A DNA stretch of 64,000 nt from Campylobacter geochelonis (GTDB lineage Bacteria > Campylobacterota > Campylobacteria > Campylobacterales > Campylobacteraceae). This document shows positions 27,641-37,694 of this stretch, piece by piece (the first letter of the stretch is position 1; every line of letters starts with the position of its first letter). The stretch spans positions 1,364,001 through 1,428,000 of the forward strand of contig NZ_CP053844.1 of the NCBI RefSeq assembly GCF_013201685.1. The letters run 5' to 3'. Position numbers and translations under genes: made by a program. Below the pieces are notes generated by a model that saw nothing but the letters and a program-made list of their open reading frames with translations, did no database searches and was not told the origin of the DNA.

Positions 27641-28668
27641 ATATAATAAATCGTATTCTTTAACTTACCATCTACAAGCTCGTTTTTACGCCACGAACTC
27701 TCATCATTTAGCACTATCCATCGTTGCTCTTCAGCTCTATAAAACCAGTCTTTATCGACTTGGAAGTAAATTTGAGTTCCAACCATCTCGATGATGTTTG
27801 CGATGTTATTATCGTGATAGTTGTTTGCATCAAAGTCTGTGAATGTACGTTGCCCCATCTCGGAGTAAAGCTCTGTTAAGTCTTGAAGCAAGTCATGAAG
27901 TTCATCGCTCATTTTTTTGACATGAAGCCCTATTTCGCTAGCTTCACGAAACAAAATCGGATAATCATGCGCCGGATAACCGCTATTTAACTTTTGGCTA
28001 ATCGTATTGATTCTCTCTTCATCTTCAAAGTGATAACGTAAAATTTCTTTACAAATTTTTAAAGACAAAGAACTTGCTCTATCAACAGCGCCAAAAACAA
28101 GCGGATGGATATAGTTATAAAGGGATTTATAAGCATTTTCATCACCTGCTTTTTCGTTATCTTTCCATAGTTTTATAACGCGGTTTAGCTCATCCATAGA
28201 GACATTTGCAAGGTCGTTGTTTCTAGTAACTGGACTAAGTTCGTGGCGAAGCGAGGTATCAACTGAAGTTAAAAACGCCAAAGGTCCCATGATAATCTCA
28301 TTTGCGCCAAGCGCCATCATAGTAGCAGCCGAAGCGCAGTTTGATGGCACAAGTGCGATTAGTTCATCACAGCAATCGCGCAAAATAGATACTATTTTAA
28401 GTGCTGCTATGCCGCTTCCACCATCTGATTTTATGTATATATAAAGCTTTTTGTATTTTTTGCCTTTAAGCTGCTCATATATCCCCATAGGATCGTTTCC
28501 ACACACAGAACCAGCTGCTGAGTTATAGTATGTAATCAGTGGCGCATCAAGCTTTTTTTCTATCTCTTTTATAATATCTTGAGTCTCGCTAAACAAAATC
28601 GGTGGTTGCTTTATCTGAATTTTGCCTTGTTGCTGGACTTGCTCTTGTTCTTTGTTTTTATTAAACAT
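27637..28668 (-). CDS. SDH-type ClpP-fold serine protease
   Basis: The 343-residue protein matches the serine dehydrogenase proteinase family, a ClpP/crotonase-fold group. [16 protein letters not shown] forms the oxyanion-hole side, and [15 protein letters not shown] carries the likely nucleophile serine; [13 protein letters not shown] follows as in SppA/ClpP relatives. There is no signal peptide and the N-terminus is Gln-rich. It lies between purL and the TerB-J gene in one leftward transcript. Substrates are unknown; pairing with a J-domain co-chaperone suggests protein quality control. Confidence 0.75.
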   Translation of the reverse strand: MFNKNKEQEQVQQQGKIQIKQPPILFSETQDIIKEIEKKLDAPLITYYNSAAGSVCGNDPMGIYEQLKGKKYKKLYIYIKSDGGSGIAALKIVSILRDCCDELIALVPSNCASAATMMALGANEIIMGPLAFLTSVDTSLRHELSPVTRNNDLANVSMDELNRVIKLWKDNEKAGDENAYKSLYNYIHPLVFGAVDRASSLSLKICKEILRYHFEDEERINTISQKLNSGYPAHDYPILFREASEIGLHVKKMSDELHDLLQDLTELYSEMGQRTFTDFDANNYHDNNIANIIEMVGTQIYFQVDKDWFYRAEEQRWIVLNDESSWRKNELVDGKLKNTIYYI

Positions 28669-30867
28669 TTAGCTCTCCTGTTTGACTATTTTACTAAATT
28701 CAGTGTAGTAAATTTCACGCATTTGGCATAAATCTTTACTAACATCGTTTATCTTAAATTTATCCCCGCCAACATTTCCAAGCTTAGTTACATTGAGCTT
28801 AAATTTACTAGCAAGCTCTTTAAATTTAGCCTCATCTTTAACTCCCACAACCGCGCGCGAAAAACTCTCTTCAAAAATATCTCGGTTGTCTTCGCAAGCC
28901 ATTTTAAACTCGCCACCTAAATTTGACACACAACTCATCTTTGCCAAAGTCATCGCAACTCCGCCTATGCCAACAGAGTTTGCAAATTCTAAAATCTCAA
29001 GCTTGTTAGCTTCAATAACCAAATCCCAAAGCGCTCTTTCTTTTTTATAATCAATCTCAGGCAACGTTCCAGCTACAAGCTTTTCAATCACTTTCATATA
29101 TAAACTTCCGCCAAATACGCCTTTTACATCGCCTATCATATAAACCGGAGTGCTTGGTTTTACAAACACGCTTGGTAAAATTTTCGCATCACTTTTTACT
29201 CCGACACTAACTATTGCTGGAGTTGGCTGAATGCTAACACCCTCTGTTTCATTATACAAGCTAACATTTCCGCTAACTACAGGTGTGTTTAGCTCACGAC
29301 AAGCCTCTTTTATGCCTTCACAACCTTGCGCGAACTGCCACATAACCTCTGGATTAAGTGGATTTCCGTAATTTAAACAATCAGTTATCGCCAAAGGCGT
29401 TGCCCCACTCATAGCAACTTTTCGCCCACTAGCAGCAACTGCTAAAGCCCCGCCGATGCGTGGATTTACATAGTTCATTCTTGTATTACAGTCCATTCCC
29501 ATAACAACTGCAACGCCATTTTCTTTTACTCTAATCGCAGCCGCACCAAGATTTCCTGGTTGTTTGATAGTGTTTGTACCGACATTTGCGTCATATTGGT
29601 CATAAACTAAAGATTTATTTAAGATATTAGGATCTTTTAAAAGCATATCAAAAGCTTCTTGATTACTTACTTTATCAGCGCCACAACCGCATAAATTCAA
29701 ACCCTTTATCTCATCTAAATAAGCTGGTTTTTTAACAGGTCTATCTAAGATAGGAGCTGCTTCGCTTAGCGGATCGATTGGTATCTCTGCAGCTAGCTTG
29801 CCATACCAAAAAAGCTCCATCTTGCCAGTGTTTGTAACTTCTCCTATAACCTCAGCGTCCAAATCCCACTTAGCAAAAATAGCTTTTATCTTATCTTCAC
29901 AACCCTTTTTAGCGCATATTAGCATTCGCTCTTGACTTTCGCTTAGCATAAGCTCGTATGGAGTCATACTGACCTCTCTCATAGGAACTTTATCAAGGTG
30001 CATTTTCATACCGCTTCCGCTTCGACCAGCCATCTCAAAACTACTAGAAGTCAGTCCAGCAGCCCCCATATCTTGTATACCGATAACATAATCAGTCTTA
30101 AATAGCTCTAAACACGCTTCCATCAAAAGTTTTTCAGCAAATGGATCTCCAACTTGCACGGTTGGGCGAAGGGATTTGTTTTCTTCATTAAAACTATCAC
30201 TTGCCATAACAGCGCCACCTAAGCCATCTCGACCAGTTTTTGAACCGACATAAATCACCGGATTTCCAGTTCCTTCAGCCTTGCCATAAAAAATTTCATC
30301 ACTTTTACAAATTCCAAGCGCAAAAGCATTTACCAAAATATTCCCATTAAAACTTTCATCAAAGCTTATCTCTCCACCAACTGTTGGGATTCCCATGCAG
30401 TTTCCATAGTGGGCTATCCCAGCGACGCTACCTTTTACAAGATATCTTTGGTGCTTGTTTATCTTATCATTTCCTCTAATTTCGCCAAAACGAAGCGAGT
30501 TCATATTCGCTTCAACTCTTGCACCCATCGTAAAAACATCGCGAAGTATACCGCCAACTCCAGTTGCTGCGCCTTGAAACGGCTCGATAAAGCTTGGGTG
30601 GTTATGACTTTCCATCTTAAAAACAGCTGCCATACCATCGCCGATATCGATAACTCCAGCATTTTCGCCTGGACCTTGTATGACCCATGGAGCTTTTGTA
30701 GGAAAGCCATTTAGGTATTTTTTGCTTGATTTATATGAGCAGTGTTCGCTCCACATAGCCGAAAAAATACCAAGTTCAAGTAAATTTGGATCACGACCTA
30801 AAATTTCTAGTATCTTTTCATACTCACTTTGGCTGATTTTGTGTGCTTCAATAGTCTTTTTATCCAT
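28669..30867 (-). CDS. purL: Phosphoribosylformylglycinamidine synthase II PurL
   Basis: The 732-residue small-type PurL converts FGAR to FGAM with ATP, working with PurQ and PurS. It shows the AIRS-family pattern: [18 protein letters not shown] in [13 protein letters not shown], the [11 protein letters not shown] loop, [18 protein letters not shown], and the second half with [11 protein letters not shown]. The length fits the bacterial purL type that lacks the glutaminase domain. ATG 30867 follows AGGGTGGGAA. The protease and TerB-J genes follow without a gap. Confidence 0.96.
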   Translation of the reverse strand: MDKKTIEAHKISQSEYEKILEILGRDPNLLELGIFSAMWSEHCSYKSSKKYLNGFPTKAPWVIQGPGENAGVIDIGDGMAAVFKMESHNHPSFIEPFQGAATGVGGILRDVFTMGARVEANMNSLRFGEIRGNDKINKHQRYLVKGSVAGIAHYGNCMGIPTVGGEISFDESFNGNILVNAFALGICKSDEIFYGKAEGTGNPVIYVGSKTGRDGLGGAVMASDSFNEENKSLRPTVQVGDPFAEKLLMEACLELFKTDYVIGIQDMGAAGLTSSSFEMAGRSGSGMKMHLDKVPMREVSMTPYELMLSESQERMLICAKKGCEDKIKAIFAKWDLDAEVIGEVTNTGKMELFWYGKLAAEIPIDPLSEAAPILDRPVKKPAYLDEIKGLNLCGCGADKVSNQEAFDMLLKDPNILNKSLVYDQYDANVGTNTIKQPGNLGAAAIRVKENGVAVVMGMDCNTRMNYVNPRIGGALAVAASGRKVAMSGATPLAITDCLNYGNPLNPEVMWQFAQGCEGIKEACRELNTPVVSGNVSLYNETEGVSIQPTPAIVSVGVKSDAKILPSVFVKPSTPVYMIGDVKGVFGGSLYMKVIEKLVAGTLPEIDYKKERALWDLVIEANKLEILEFANSVGIGGVAMTLAKMSCVSNLGGEFKMACEDNRDIFEESFSRAVVGVKDEAKFKELASKFKLNVTKLGNVGGDKFKINDVSKDLCQMREIYYTEFSKIVKQES

Positions 30868-30907
30868 TTCCCACCCTTAAATAAATTTATGATATTTTAA
30901 TATAACT

Positions 30908-31621
30908 TCACTTAAGACACAGTATATTTTCTAAAATTCTACGCTGTTTTAAGATGTCTTTTTCTATCACATCGTTCTTAAAATCTTTTGAAGTTGCTGA
31001 CTTTTTTATATCTTCTAAATCTCTTTCATTTATAAAAAACTCATATTTTAAGCTTTTTATTTCATTTTCGTTTTGCCCTATTTTTGCGTTGATAATAGTA
31101 GCAAACATATCCTCTTCATCGCCTAAATAGTAGTTTGTAACACTTCTTGCATCTACCTTTTTTCCTTCGTTAAATACTTTACAAACCGGCTCTTTAGCGC
31201 TATAAACTATAGTTTCAATCATACCACCACCGATTGCGTAAAATTTAATCTTTTTTAAAGTTTTCATAGTATCAATGTCGCTTTTATCGTTAAAATTCAT
31301 AGACTTATTATTATTTAAATTTATAATAATTAAGCTTTGATTATCTACTCCAAATGAGTAAATTTCACCGATTTTCTCTCTTGTGTAGATACCATTTGGA
31401 CGGACATTTTTTATATCTGCATAACCTAGGTAATCGCCAATTTCCGTCTTTTTTAAATCTTTTGTACTTGCAGATAACATAAAAGAAATTTCTTGAACTT
31501 TAGCGTCATTTTCTAAGTATTTTTGCCAATATTTATCATCGCTATCATCTAAACTTGGACTTAACCCACAACCAGTAAAAACCAAAATCGATAAAATCGT
31601 CAATAAAATTCTTGTCTTCAT
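30908..31621 (-). CDS. Lipoprotein of unknown function
   Basis: The 237-residue protein has a type II signal peptide with lipobox L-V-F-T-G-C (cysteine at about residue 18), then an Asp/Ser-rich segment. The mature part has mixed alpha/beta character and no motif I recognise. AAAAGGAG precedes ATG 31621. It is the first gene on this side of the LPS locus, separated by about 100 bases from it, and lies 40 bases before purL in the same direction. Asp at position +2 (after Cys) is absent (Gly), so outer-membrane sorting is possible. Confidence 0.75.
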   Translation of the reverse strand: MKTRILLTILSILVFTGCGLSPSLDDSDDKYWQKYLENDAKVQEISFMLSASTKDLKKTEIGDYLGYADIKNVRPNGIYTREKIGEIYSFGVDNQSLIIINLNNNKSMNFNDKSDIDTMKTLKKIKFYAIGGGMIETIVYSAKEPVCKVFNEGKKVDARSVTNYYLGDEEDMFATIINAKIGQNENEIKSLKYEFFINERDLEDIKKSATSKDFKNDVIEKDILKQRRILENILCLK

Positions 31622-31728
31622 AAATACTCCTTTTAAATTGTTTTTAAATATAAAAACTACAAAATATCATACCAAAATTTATATCTTTTATGCAAATTTA
31701 TTCCATAAAATCACGCTATCTAAAAGAG

Positions 31729-33126
31729 TTATTGTAACAACTTTTCATCATAGAATTTGTTTCGTTTACCGATTTCTTTATTTAGCTCTTCAAGTCCATA
31801 TTTTTCTAGTAAAGTTGGATTGTTTTTAGTTAGATTTCGCCCCAAACCAAACTCATCAATGCTTATATTTACGCTTTGCAAAATAGTAGGAAGCATATCA
31901 AAATGACTTGCTTTGCGGTTTGTATTGATATTTTGAAAATCAGAATTTAAGAAAAGATTAAAGATTTCTCTTTTAGCATCGCTTTTAAAATATCTTTGAA
32001 CCATACTGATATGATCTCCTAGCACAACAACTGCAGTATTTTTAGCAAAATTTTGAGCTAAAATCCAGTTTAAAAACTCACTAAGTTCATCATCTGTACA
32101 ACGCACACTTTGAGTATAGCGATTATCATATTTTTTACAATTTGGACTAGAGTTGCCTGGAAAATGCATATTTATTGTTGAAATGTATAGCGCAAAAGGT
32201 TTGTCTAAAGTGGCTTTTTGTCTTAGTTTATCTTTGGCAATTTTATAAAGCTTATCATCTAAAATTCCCCAGCCAATATCGTTTTTAAGTCCTAAAGTTT
32301 TTAAATCAGTAATTTTAACTTTATGAGTTTTAAAAAACTCACCAGCCCCAGCAAAACTTGCATCGCTTCCTAAAAGATACTCTTGATCATATCCAAAATA
32401 ATCTAGCACATCGCCAAGGCAAATAGCCTTTTCATAGCGATTTTCTTTATCAACAGATGAGAGCGGAAAAGCGCAATTGTACGATAAAAGTCCAGCTGCC
32501 GTCCAGCCAGTATTTTTAACCTGAGTATGCCCACCAAATCCATCGTGAGATGTAAAAGATAGACCTTGTTTGGCTACTTTTTTAAGATTTGGAATGATAT
32601 TTTTATCATCTTCGTGGCGTAAATCATACTTTGATTCCAAACTTTCAGCATAGATTATGATTAAATTTTTAGGATTAGTTTGATTTAAATCTTTTAAATT
32701 TGGTGTTTTAAATTCTTTCTCATAAAAATCAGAATAGATAAAATTATATGTAAAAATATCATAAAAACTCATTTTATGATTTGAATACAGTAAAGAACAA
32801 CACAAAAAAACTAAAGCAAATTTTAAAGAGTGTCTTCCAAAAAATCCATTAAATTTAGCCATTAAATACCATAATAAACTTACTATAAAAGCCGGTAAAA
32901 GCACCTTTTCACGAAATGAGACAATGTATTCATCAAGCGCATTTCCTAGATCGCTTACAAAGTGAAAAACCATCTGAGCAGCTGTAAAATTACCAAAATG
33001 GCGATGCGCAAAGTATGTAAGCCCTAGTAAAAATCCAGCTAAAAATACAATTAAAATTGAAGTTTTAATATATGGTTTTTTTTCTTTGATTACGGTGTTA
33101 TCATTTTTTATTATTTTTTTCTCCAT
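31729..33126 (-). CDS. LTA-synthase/MdoB-like phosphoglycerol or phosphoethanolamine transferase
   Basis: The 465-residue protein has about three N-terminal membrane segments (about residues 22-42, 70-90, 100-116) and a large periplasmic alkaline-phosphatase-fold domain. Key blocks are LIIIYAESLESKYD (metal site), GGHTQVKNTGWTAAGL with the likely Thr nucleophile region, INMHFPGN, and VVLGDHISM (metal). Such enzymes transfer phosphoglycerol or phosphoethanolamine from lipids to glycans. It is the last gene of the LPS run; its start overlaps the GT2 gene by 16 bases. The exact head group cannot be told. Confidence 0.75.
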   Translation of the reverse strand: MEKKIIKNDNTVIKEKKPYIKTSILIVFLAGFLLGLTYFAHRHFGNFTAAQMVFHFVSDLGNALDEYIVSFREKVLLPAFIVSLLWYLMAKFNGFFGRHSLKFALVFLCCSLLYSNHKMSFYDIFTYNFIYSDFYEKEFKTPNLKDLNQTNPKNLIIIYAESLESKYDLRHEDDKNIIPNLKKVAKQGLSFTSHDGFGGHTQVKNTGWTAAGLLSYNCAFPLSSVDKENRYEKAICLGDVLDYFGYDQEYLLGSDASFAGAGEFFKTHKVKITDLKTLGLKNDIGWGILDDKLYKIAKDKLRQKATLDKPFALYISTINMHFPGNSSPNCKKYDNRYTQSVRCTDDELSEFLNWILAQNFAKNTAVVVLGDHISMVQRYFKSDAKREIFNLFLNSDFQNINTNRKASHFDMLPTILQSVNISIDEFGLGRNLTKNNPTLLEKYGLEELNKEIGKRNKFYDEKLLQ

Positions 33127-33860
33127 AAATTCATTTCATATAGTTTAGCCTCTTTTAAAAACGCGTAAAATGCGTTAATAAATGAGCCTATAAATCCTGC
33201 TCTTCCATTTAAAAAATTACGCCTTATGACGTATGATTTAAAAAAAATAGCCGGAAAAACAAAGATAAGTTTTACAAGTGATGAGCGTTTGTTTTTATTA
33301 GTCTTTTCTGTAGCTCTAAGCGTTGAATAGGCGTTAATCTTGCTAATTTGAGTTTGCAAATCTTGCGTTCCATAATCCTTAATCAACCCTTTTGCTTTTT
33401 TGCAAACTCCGCTGAATTTAATACTCTCATGCACTAATTTTTGTGGATAAAATCCAGAGTTTTTACGAAAAAACCTAATTCGCTCAATATGCTTGCCGTA
33501 TTTGTGTGTAAATTTCCCAAGATAAAGTGTAGAAATTTTGACCTCAAGAGCGTCTATATCGTTGCTTTTTATAGTTTGCACGATTTCATTTTTTAACTCA
33601 TCTGATAACTCTTCATCAGCATCTAAATTTAGCACCCATTCGTTGGCGCAAAGATTTTTAGCAAACTCTTTTTGCGTTGCATAGTTTTCAAAATCATGAT
33701 GAAAAATTTTATCTGTATACTCTCTTGCTATTTCAAGTGTTTTATCGATACTTCCGCTATCAACGATAATAATTTCATCAAAGTCTTTAACACTTTCAAG
33801 CACTCTTTTTATATGTTTTTCTTCATCTTGAGCTATGATAAAAACAGAAGCTTTAATCAT
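33111..33860 (-). CDS. GT2 glycosyltransferase, WaaE/LgtF-type
   Basis: The 249-residue GT-A enzyme has FIIAQDEEKHIKRVLESVKDFDEIIIVDSGS at the nucleotide-binding N-terminus (split here: VDSGSIDKT at about residues 33-41) and LNLDADEELS, the DxD-like metal motif (about residues 78-87). It resembles WaaE/LgtF beta-1,4-glucosyltransferases of LPS inner core. A hydrophobic C-terminal stretch (about residues 200-235) suggests membrane association. Overlaps the deacetylase gene by 4 bases. Confidence 0.85.
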   Translation of the reverse strand: MIKASVFIIAQDEEKHIKRVLESVKDFDEIIIVDSGSIDKTLEIAREYTDKIFHHDFENYATQKEFAKNLCANEWVLNLDADEELSDELKNEIVQTIKSNDIDALEVKISTLYLGKFTHKYGKHIERIRFFRKNSGFYPQKLVHESIKFSGVCKKAKGLIKDYGTQDLQTQISKINAYSTLRATEKTNKNKRSSLVKLIFVFPAIFFKSYVIRRNFLNGRAGFIGSFINAFYAFLKEAKLYEMNLWRKK

Positions 33861-34639
33861 AATTTATTCCTAATTCTTGTAAATTTAAGCCAGAAATCAA
33901 AAAAGCTTTCAGTCCCTAAAACTCCAATTCTTTTAATGCTAAATTTATCATCTTTTGCCTCATAAAACCCTCGTTTTACAACAACTGCATTTGTATAACC
34001 AGCCTCTTTTGTCGCATTTATAATACGCTCATCAAATTTACCATACGGATAAGCAAAAGCAGTGCAAGCGGAGTTTGTAAGTTCTGATATTTCGATTTTT
34101 GAATATAGCAATTCAGCTTTTAAAATTTCATCATCAAGGGTTGATAAATTTTCGTGCGATAAGGTGTGTGAGCCAAATTCGATTAGCCCTGAGCTTTGCA
34201 TTTGTTTGATTTGCAAATGTGTAAGCATAGGCGAAATATGGCTTGTGTTTGAGCTTTCCCAGTGGTTTGTAGTTTGGTTTGGGACAAGATAAATCGTAGC
34301 TTTAAGGTTGTATTTTTGTAAAACCTTAAAAGAGTTTGTAAAGTTATCTTCATATCCATCATCAAAAGTTATGGCAACTGACTTTGGTGGAATTTGTTCT
34401 AAACTAGCAAGCTCGCTTATCTTATAGCTAGTAAAGCCATTTTGACTAAGCCAGAGCATTTGTTTTTCAAAATCCAGCGGTTTAACTCGCCATTTATCGT
34501 GTTTTTCACCCTTATGTTCGCTTATAGAGTGATACATCAAAACCCTAGCTTTAGCATAGCTTTGTGGCATTCTCCACCAGTTATAACGAAGTGAAAAAGC
34601 AACTAACAGACAAAAAATTATAATATAAACAATCATCAT
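33857..34639 (-). CDS. Membrane-anchored polysaccharide deacetylase (copy 1)
   Basis: The 260-residue NodB-type protein has an N-terminal signal anchor (about residues 2-18), VLMYHSI, the catalytic/metal TFDDGYEDNF (about residues 91-100) and SHTLSHENLS (His-x3-His metal site), then AFAYPYGKFD. It is a carbohydrate esterase family 4 protein and may remove N-acetyl groups from a surface glycan. It closely resembles the 269-residue gene at 39923 over most of its length, indicating duplication within the locus. Confidence 0.88.
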   Translation of the reverse strand: MMIVYIIIFCLLVAFSLRYNWWRMPQSYAKARVLMYHSISEHKGEKHDKWRVKPLDFEKQMLWLSQNGFTSYKISELASLEQIPPKSVAITFDDGYEDNFTNSFKVLQKYNLKATIYLVPNQTTNHWESSNTSHISPMLTHLQIKQMQSSGLIEFGSHTLSHENLSTLDDEILKAELLYSKIEISELTNSACTAFAYPYGKFDERIINATKEAGYTNAVVVKRGFYEAKDDKFSIKRIGVLGTESFFDFWLKFTRIRNKL

Positions 34640-36639
34640 TTTAACAAACTTTCATAAGCTTTTATATATTTTTGAGCCATATTTTTTATACTAAATTCAT
34701 CTTTTTTGCTTTTAACTTTTGAAAATATCTCTTTAAATTTATCATAGTTTTCATAAATTTCAGTCAGTTTTAAAGCCAAACTCTCAGGCGAAGTATCAAA
34801 TATAAGCTCTCTTGGTAAAATTTGCGAACAAATCCCAGTATTGGTTGAAATCATCAAAGGCGAGTAGTAAACCCCATCTATCGCCACTAGTCCATATGGT
34901 TCAAACCTAGAGGCTATGATTTGCACATCACTACTAAAAAGATAATCATTTATATTATCTACAAAGCCTTTAAGATAGACTTTTTTACTAAGATTTAGTG
35001 AGTTTATAAGAGCATTAAGTTCATCTTTTTTCTCGCCTTGACCAAATATATGACACTCAAAGTCAAAATCAACCAACGCTAAAGCATTTATCACTATATC
35101 CATACCTTTCATATCTGCAAGCCTGCCCGAGCTTATTATATAAAATTTATCACTTCTTGGAAGTTTTTTAGGTTCTTTATATGCCATGCCATTTTTTATA
35201 ATAAGTGAATTTGGCGGCAAAATCTCTTTAGTATCCTCCAAAATCGCAACGCAAAGATTGGCTAGTTTATAGTTTTTCTTAACTCTTAGAGTATGTTTAG
35301 TAGCTATGATAGGAATTTTTTGCTTCATAAAAATACGCGCATGGTGCATAGCTTCTAACTCCTTTGTATTATGACAGTGGATAATGTCTGGCTTTATCTT
35401 GCTTAAAATCTTAGCAATCTTATATAAAAACAGCGGATTGTAGCGATTATGCTCAAAGTCAAAATCAACCAAATTTACATCTTTTTCAAGATATGGCGAT
35501 ATGTTTTGACTGCTTAGTAAAAAAACTTCGTAATTTTTACTCATCTGGTTACACAAATCAACGCAAACCTTTTCAGTCCCAGCAAACTGAACCCAATGAA
35601 GAGTGTGTAAAATTTTCATTCTATTTTTATCGCTTTTAAAATTAGAGGCTAAATTTGGTGATAATAAATTTGTATATGCTTGAATATATTTTTCACTCAT
35701 TTTTTCTACACCAAACCTATCTTTTATCGGCTTTAATTTAGAAAAAATTTCTCTAAATTTATCATAGTTTTCATAAACTTCATTTAGCTTTTCAGTCAAG
35801 TTTTCCACGCTGTTTTGATATAAAAGTTCTGGCGGTAAAACATTCGCACAAACCCCAACAGGCGTTGATATCATAAGCTTTGAGTAATAAATTCCATCTA
35901 TAGCAGCTAAGCAGTATGACTCAAATTCAGACGCTATTATTTGCAAATCAGCACTTGCTAAATAATCTTGTATATTATCTACAAAACCAACTATTTTAAT
36001 TTTATCATTTAAATTTAACTCATCAATCAATTTTTGCAGCTCATCTTTATACTCGCCATCTCCAAAAATACTAAGTTCGTAATCAAAATTAACTTTTGAA
36101 AGCGCTTTAATAATAATATGATGACCTTTTGGTTTGCTAAGTCTTCCCTCTGATATAATGCTAAATTTATCACTTTTTTTAACCGGATTTGGTAAAATAT
36201 ATGGTATGCCATTTTCAATAACAGTGGAATTTTTTACTAAATTTCTATCATCACTTTCTAATAAAAATACACACAAATCAGCAATTTTAAGTCGTTTTTT
36301 AAATTTAACCATATGCTTTGTAACCACAATCTTAACAATACGATTTAAAAAAAATCTAGCATTATGTATGATTTCAACCTCTTTTACGCTGTGAGAGTGG
36401 ATAATGTCTGGATTTATTTTATTGATTAATTTTGCAATTTTATATAAAAAAAATGGATTATAACGACTGTCTTTGAAACTAAATTCTATAAATTTAACAT
36501 CTTTATTAAGATATTTTTTTGCCCCGCTATTTGCCAAAAGATAGACTTCATGCTCTTTTGATAAGCTATTACACAAGTCTATGCAGAGCTTTTCAGCACC
36601 GGCTAATTTGTTAAAAGTAAGAGTTTGTAAAATTCTCAA
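34636..36639 (-). CDS. Tandem-duplicated GT4 glycosyltransferase (two full catalytic modules)
   Basis: The 667-residue protein consists of two complete GT4 enzymes in one frame. Module 1 (about residues 1-340) opens M-R-I-L-Q-T-L-T-F and module 2 (from Met 341, base 35619) opens M-K-I-L-H-T-L-H-W. Both carry A-G-(A/T)-E-K-x-C-(I/V)-D-L-C-N, R-Y-N-P-x-F-L-Y-K-I-A-K, a G-R-L motif, and the C-terminal E-x7-E-type region (S-E-F-E-S-Y-C-L-A-A / S-R-F-E-P-Y-G-L-V-A). The pattern is a gene duplication fused without loss of the second start. It may add two sugars in turn. Neighbours overlap by 4 bases on each side. Confidence 0.88.
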   Translation of the reverse strand: MRILQTLTFNKLAGAEKLCIDLCNSLSKEHEVYLLANSGAKKYLNKDVKFIEFSFKDSRYNPFFLYKIAKLINKINPDIIHSHSVKEVEIIHNARFFLNRIVKIVVTKHMVKFKKRLKIADLCVFLLESDDRNLVKNSTVIENGIPYILPNPVKKSDKFSIISEGRLSKPKGHHIIIKALSKVNFDYELSIFGDGEYKDELQKLIDELNLNDKIKIVGFVDNIQDYLASADLQIIASEFESYCLAAIDGIYYSKLMISTPVGVCANVLPPELLYQNSVENLTEKLNEVYENYDKFREIFSKLKPIKDRFGVEKMSEKYIQAYTNLLSPNLASNFKSDKNRMKILHTLHWVQFAGTEKVCVDLCNQMSKNYEVFLLSSQNISPYLEKDVNLVDFDFEHNRYNPLFLYKIAKILSKIKPDIIHCHNTKELEAMHHARIFMKQKIPIIATKHTLRVKKNYKLANLCVAILEDTKEILPPNSLIIKNGMAYKEPKKLPRSDKFYIISSGRLADMKGMDIVINALALVDFDFECHIFGQGEKKDELNALINSLNLSKKVYLKGFVDNINDYLFSSDVQIIASRFEPYGLVAIDGVYYSPLMISTNTGICSQILPRELIFDTSPESLALKLTEIYENYDKFKEIFSKVKSKKDEFSIKNMAQKYIKAYESLLK

Positions 36640-37694
36640 ATTTTTTCTCCATTTTTATACATAAACTCTCTCCACTCATAATTTTCGCCAAAATTTAATC
36701 CAAATAGCGTTTCAAGCATAAATTTAGTTGTGCGTTTAGCATTTGCGATGTCTAACGTTCGTTCGCGTCCATGCTTAGCTATTTTGGCATATTTATCATC
36801 TTTTAAATACTCTTTTATTTTAGAAAAGCAATCTTGTGGATTATCAAAATAAACTATATCTTTTTTATATTCATAAAGCTTTTCAAAACCAGCTATTTTC
36901 GGGCTAAAAGTGCAAGTTCCACAACCTAGAAATTGCGCCATTCTATCGCTTGCTCCAAGAAGTTTTTTTGAAGTAGTGCATTCAAGCTCATCATCTCTGT
37001 TAAAATTTATCGCTATTTTTGCTTGATTTACTGCGATGTGAAAATCGTTCCCAAAAATAGCAGGATTTCCAAGACTTGCATAAATTTTATGATTTATGCC
37101 CTCTTTTTTGCAAAACTCATCAAGCAAAAGTGCAAATTTATGTCTTACATCTTCTTTATAATCTCTTGCTATATAGATAATATCGGTTGTTTTTTCTAAA
37201 TTTAACTTTTTATCAAAGGCTTCATCGGAAATATTTGGGAAAAATGAAAAAATTGTATTTTTATACTTTAAAGAAAGTTTTTCTAAATTCAAAGCGTTTG
37301 CATAAAAAAATGCATCAATCAACTCAAATTTATCAAAAAAATCTTTTTTTTCTTCAAGATGATCAACATACCAAAGAGCTATTTTTAAATTTGGTAATAT
37401 TTTTTTAAGTTTGATTAGTGTTTGTGGATATATTTTTTCAGCCTTACCGAGCAATAAAACATCAGCATTTATATTTTTGCAAATATCAACAAGCTTGTCA
37501 TTCATCTTTTTTAATCCGCTATTTTTAAGCCCGCAAATACGCAGATTTCTCTCTACATCTCGATAACTGAATTCATAAACAAAATGTCCATTTTGAATAA
37601 GACCATGTGAAATTTTACGATCTAAACCGTAAAAAAAACTACCATTTACATTATGATTAAAAATGCCACAATGAACTATTTTTAAACTTTTCAC
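36636..37694 (-). CDS. CgeB-like glycosyltransferase
   Basis: The 352-residue protein has a GT-B layout with an N-terminal Rossmann-like domain (about residues 1-160, with VLLLGKAEKIYP and ALWYVDH) and a C-terminal domain with A-I-N-F-N-R-D-D-E-L, L-G-A-S-D-R-M-A-Q-F-L-G-C-G and H-G-R-E-R-T-L. The last part matches the CgeB/Glyco_trans_1_2 pattern. It is embedded in the LPS operon with 4-base overlaps on both sides. Donor and acceptor are unknown. Confidence 0.75.
   Translation of the reverse strand: MKSLKIVHCGIFNHNVNGSFFYGLDRKISHGLIQNGHFVYEFSYRDVERNLRICGLKNSGLKKMNDKLVDICKNINADVLLLGKAEKIYPQTLIKLKKILPNLKIALWYVDHLEEKKDFFDKFELIDAFFYANALNLEKLSLKYKNTIFSFFPNISDEAFDKKLNLEKTTDIIYIARDYKEDVRHKFALLLDEFCKKEGINHKIYASLGNPAIFGNDFHIAVNQAKIAINFNRDDELECTTSKKLLGASDRMAQFLGCGTCTFSPKIAGFEKLYEYKKDIVYFDNPQDCFSKIKEYLKDDKYAKIAKHGRERTLDIANAKRTTKFMLETLFGLNFGENYEWREFMYKNGEKI

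Noticed and set aside
30409-30714. Plus-strand frame inside purL
   Set aside because: Shadow frame opposite conserved PurL sequence.
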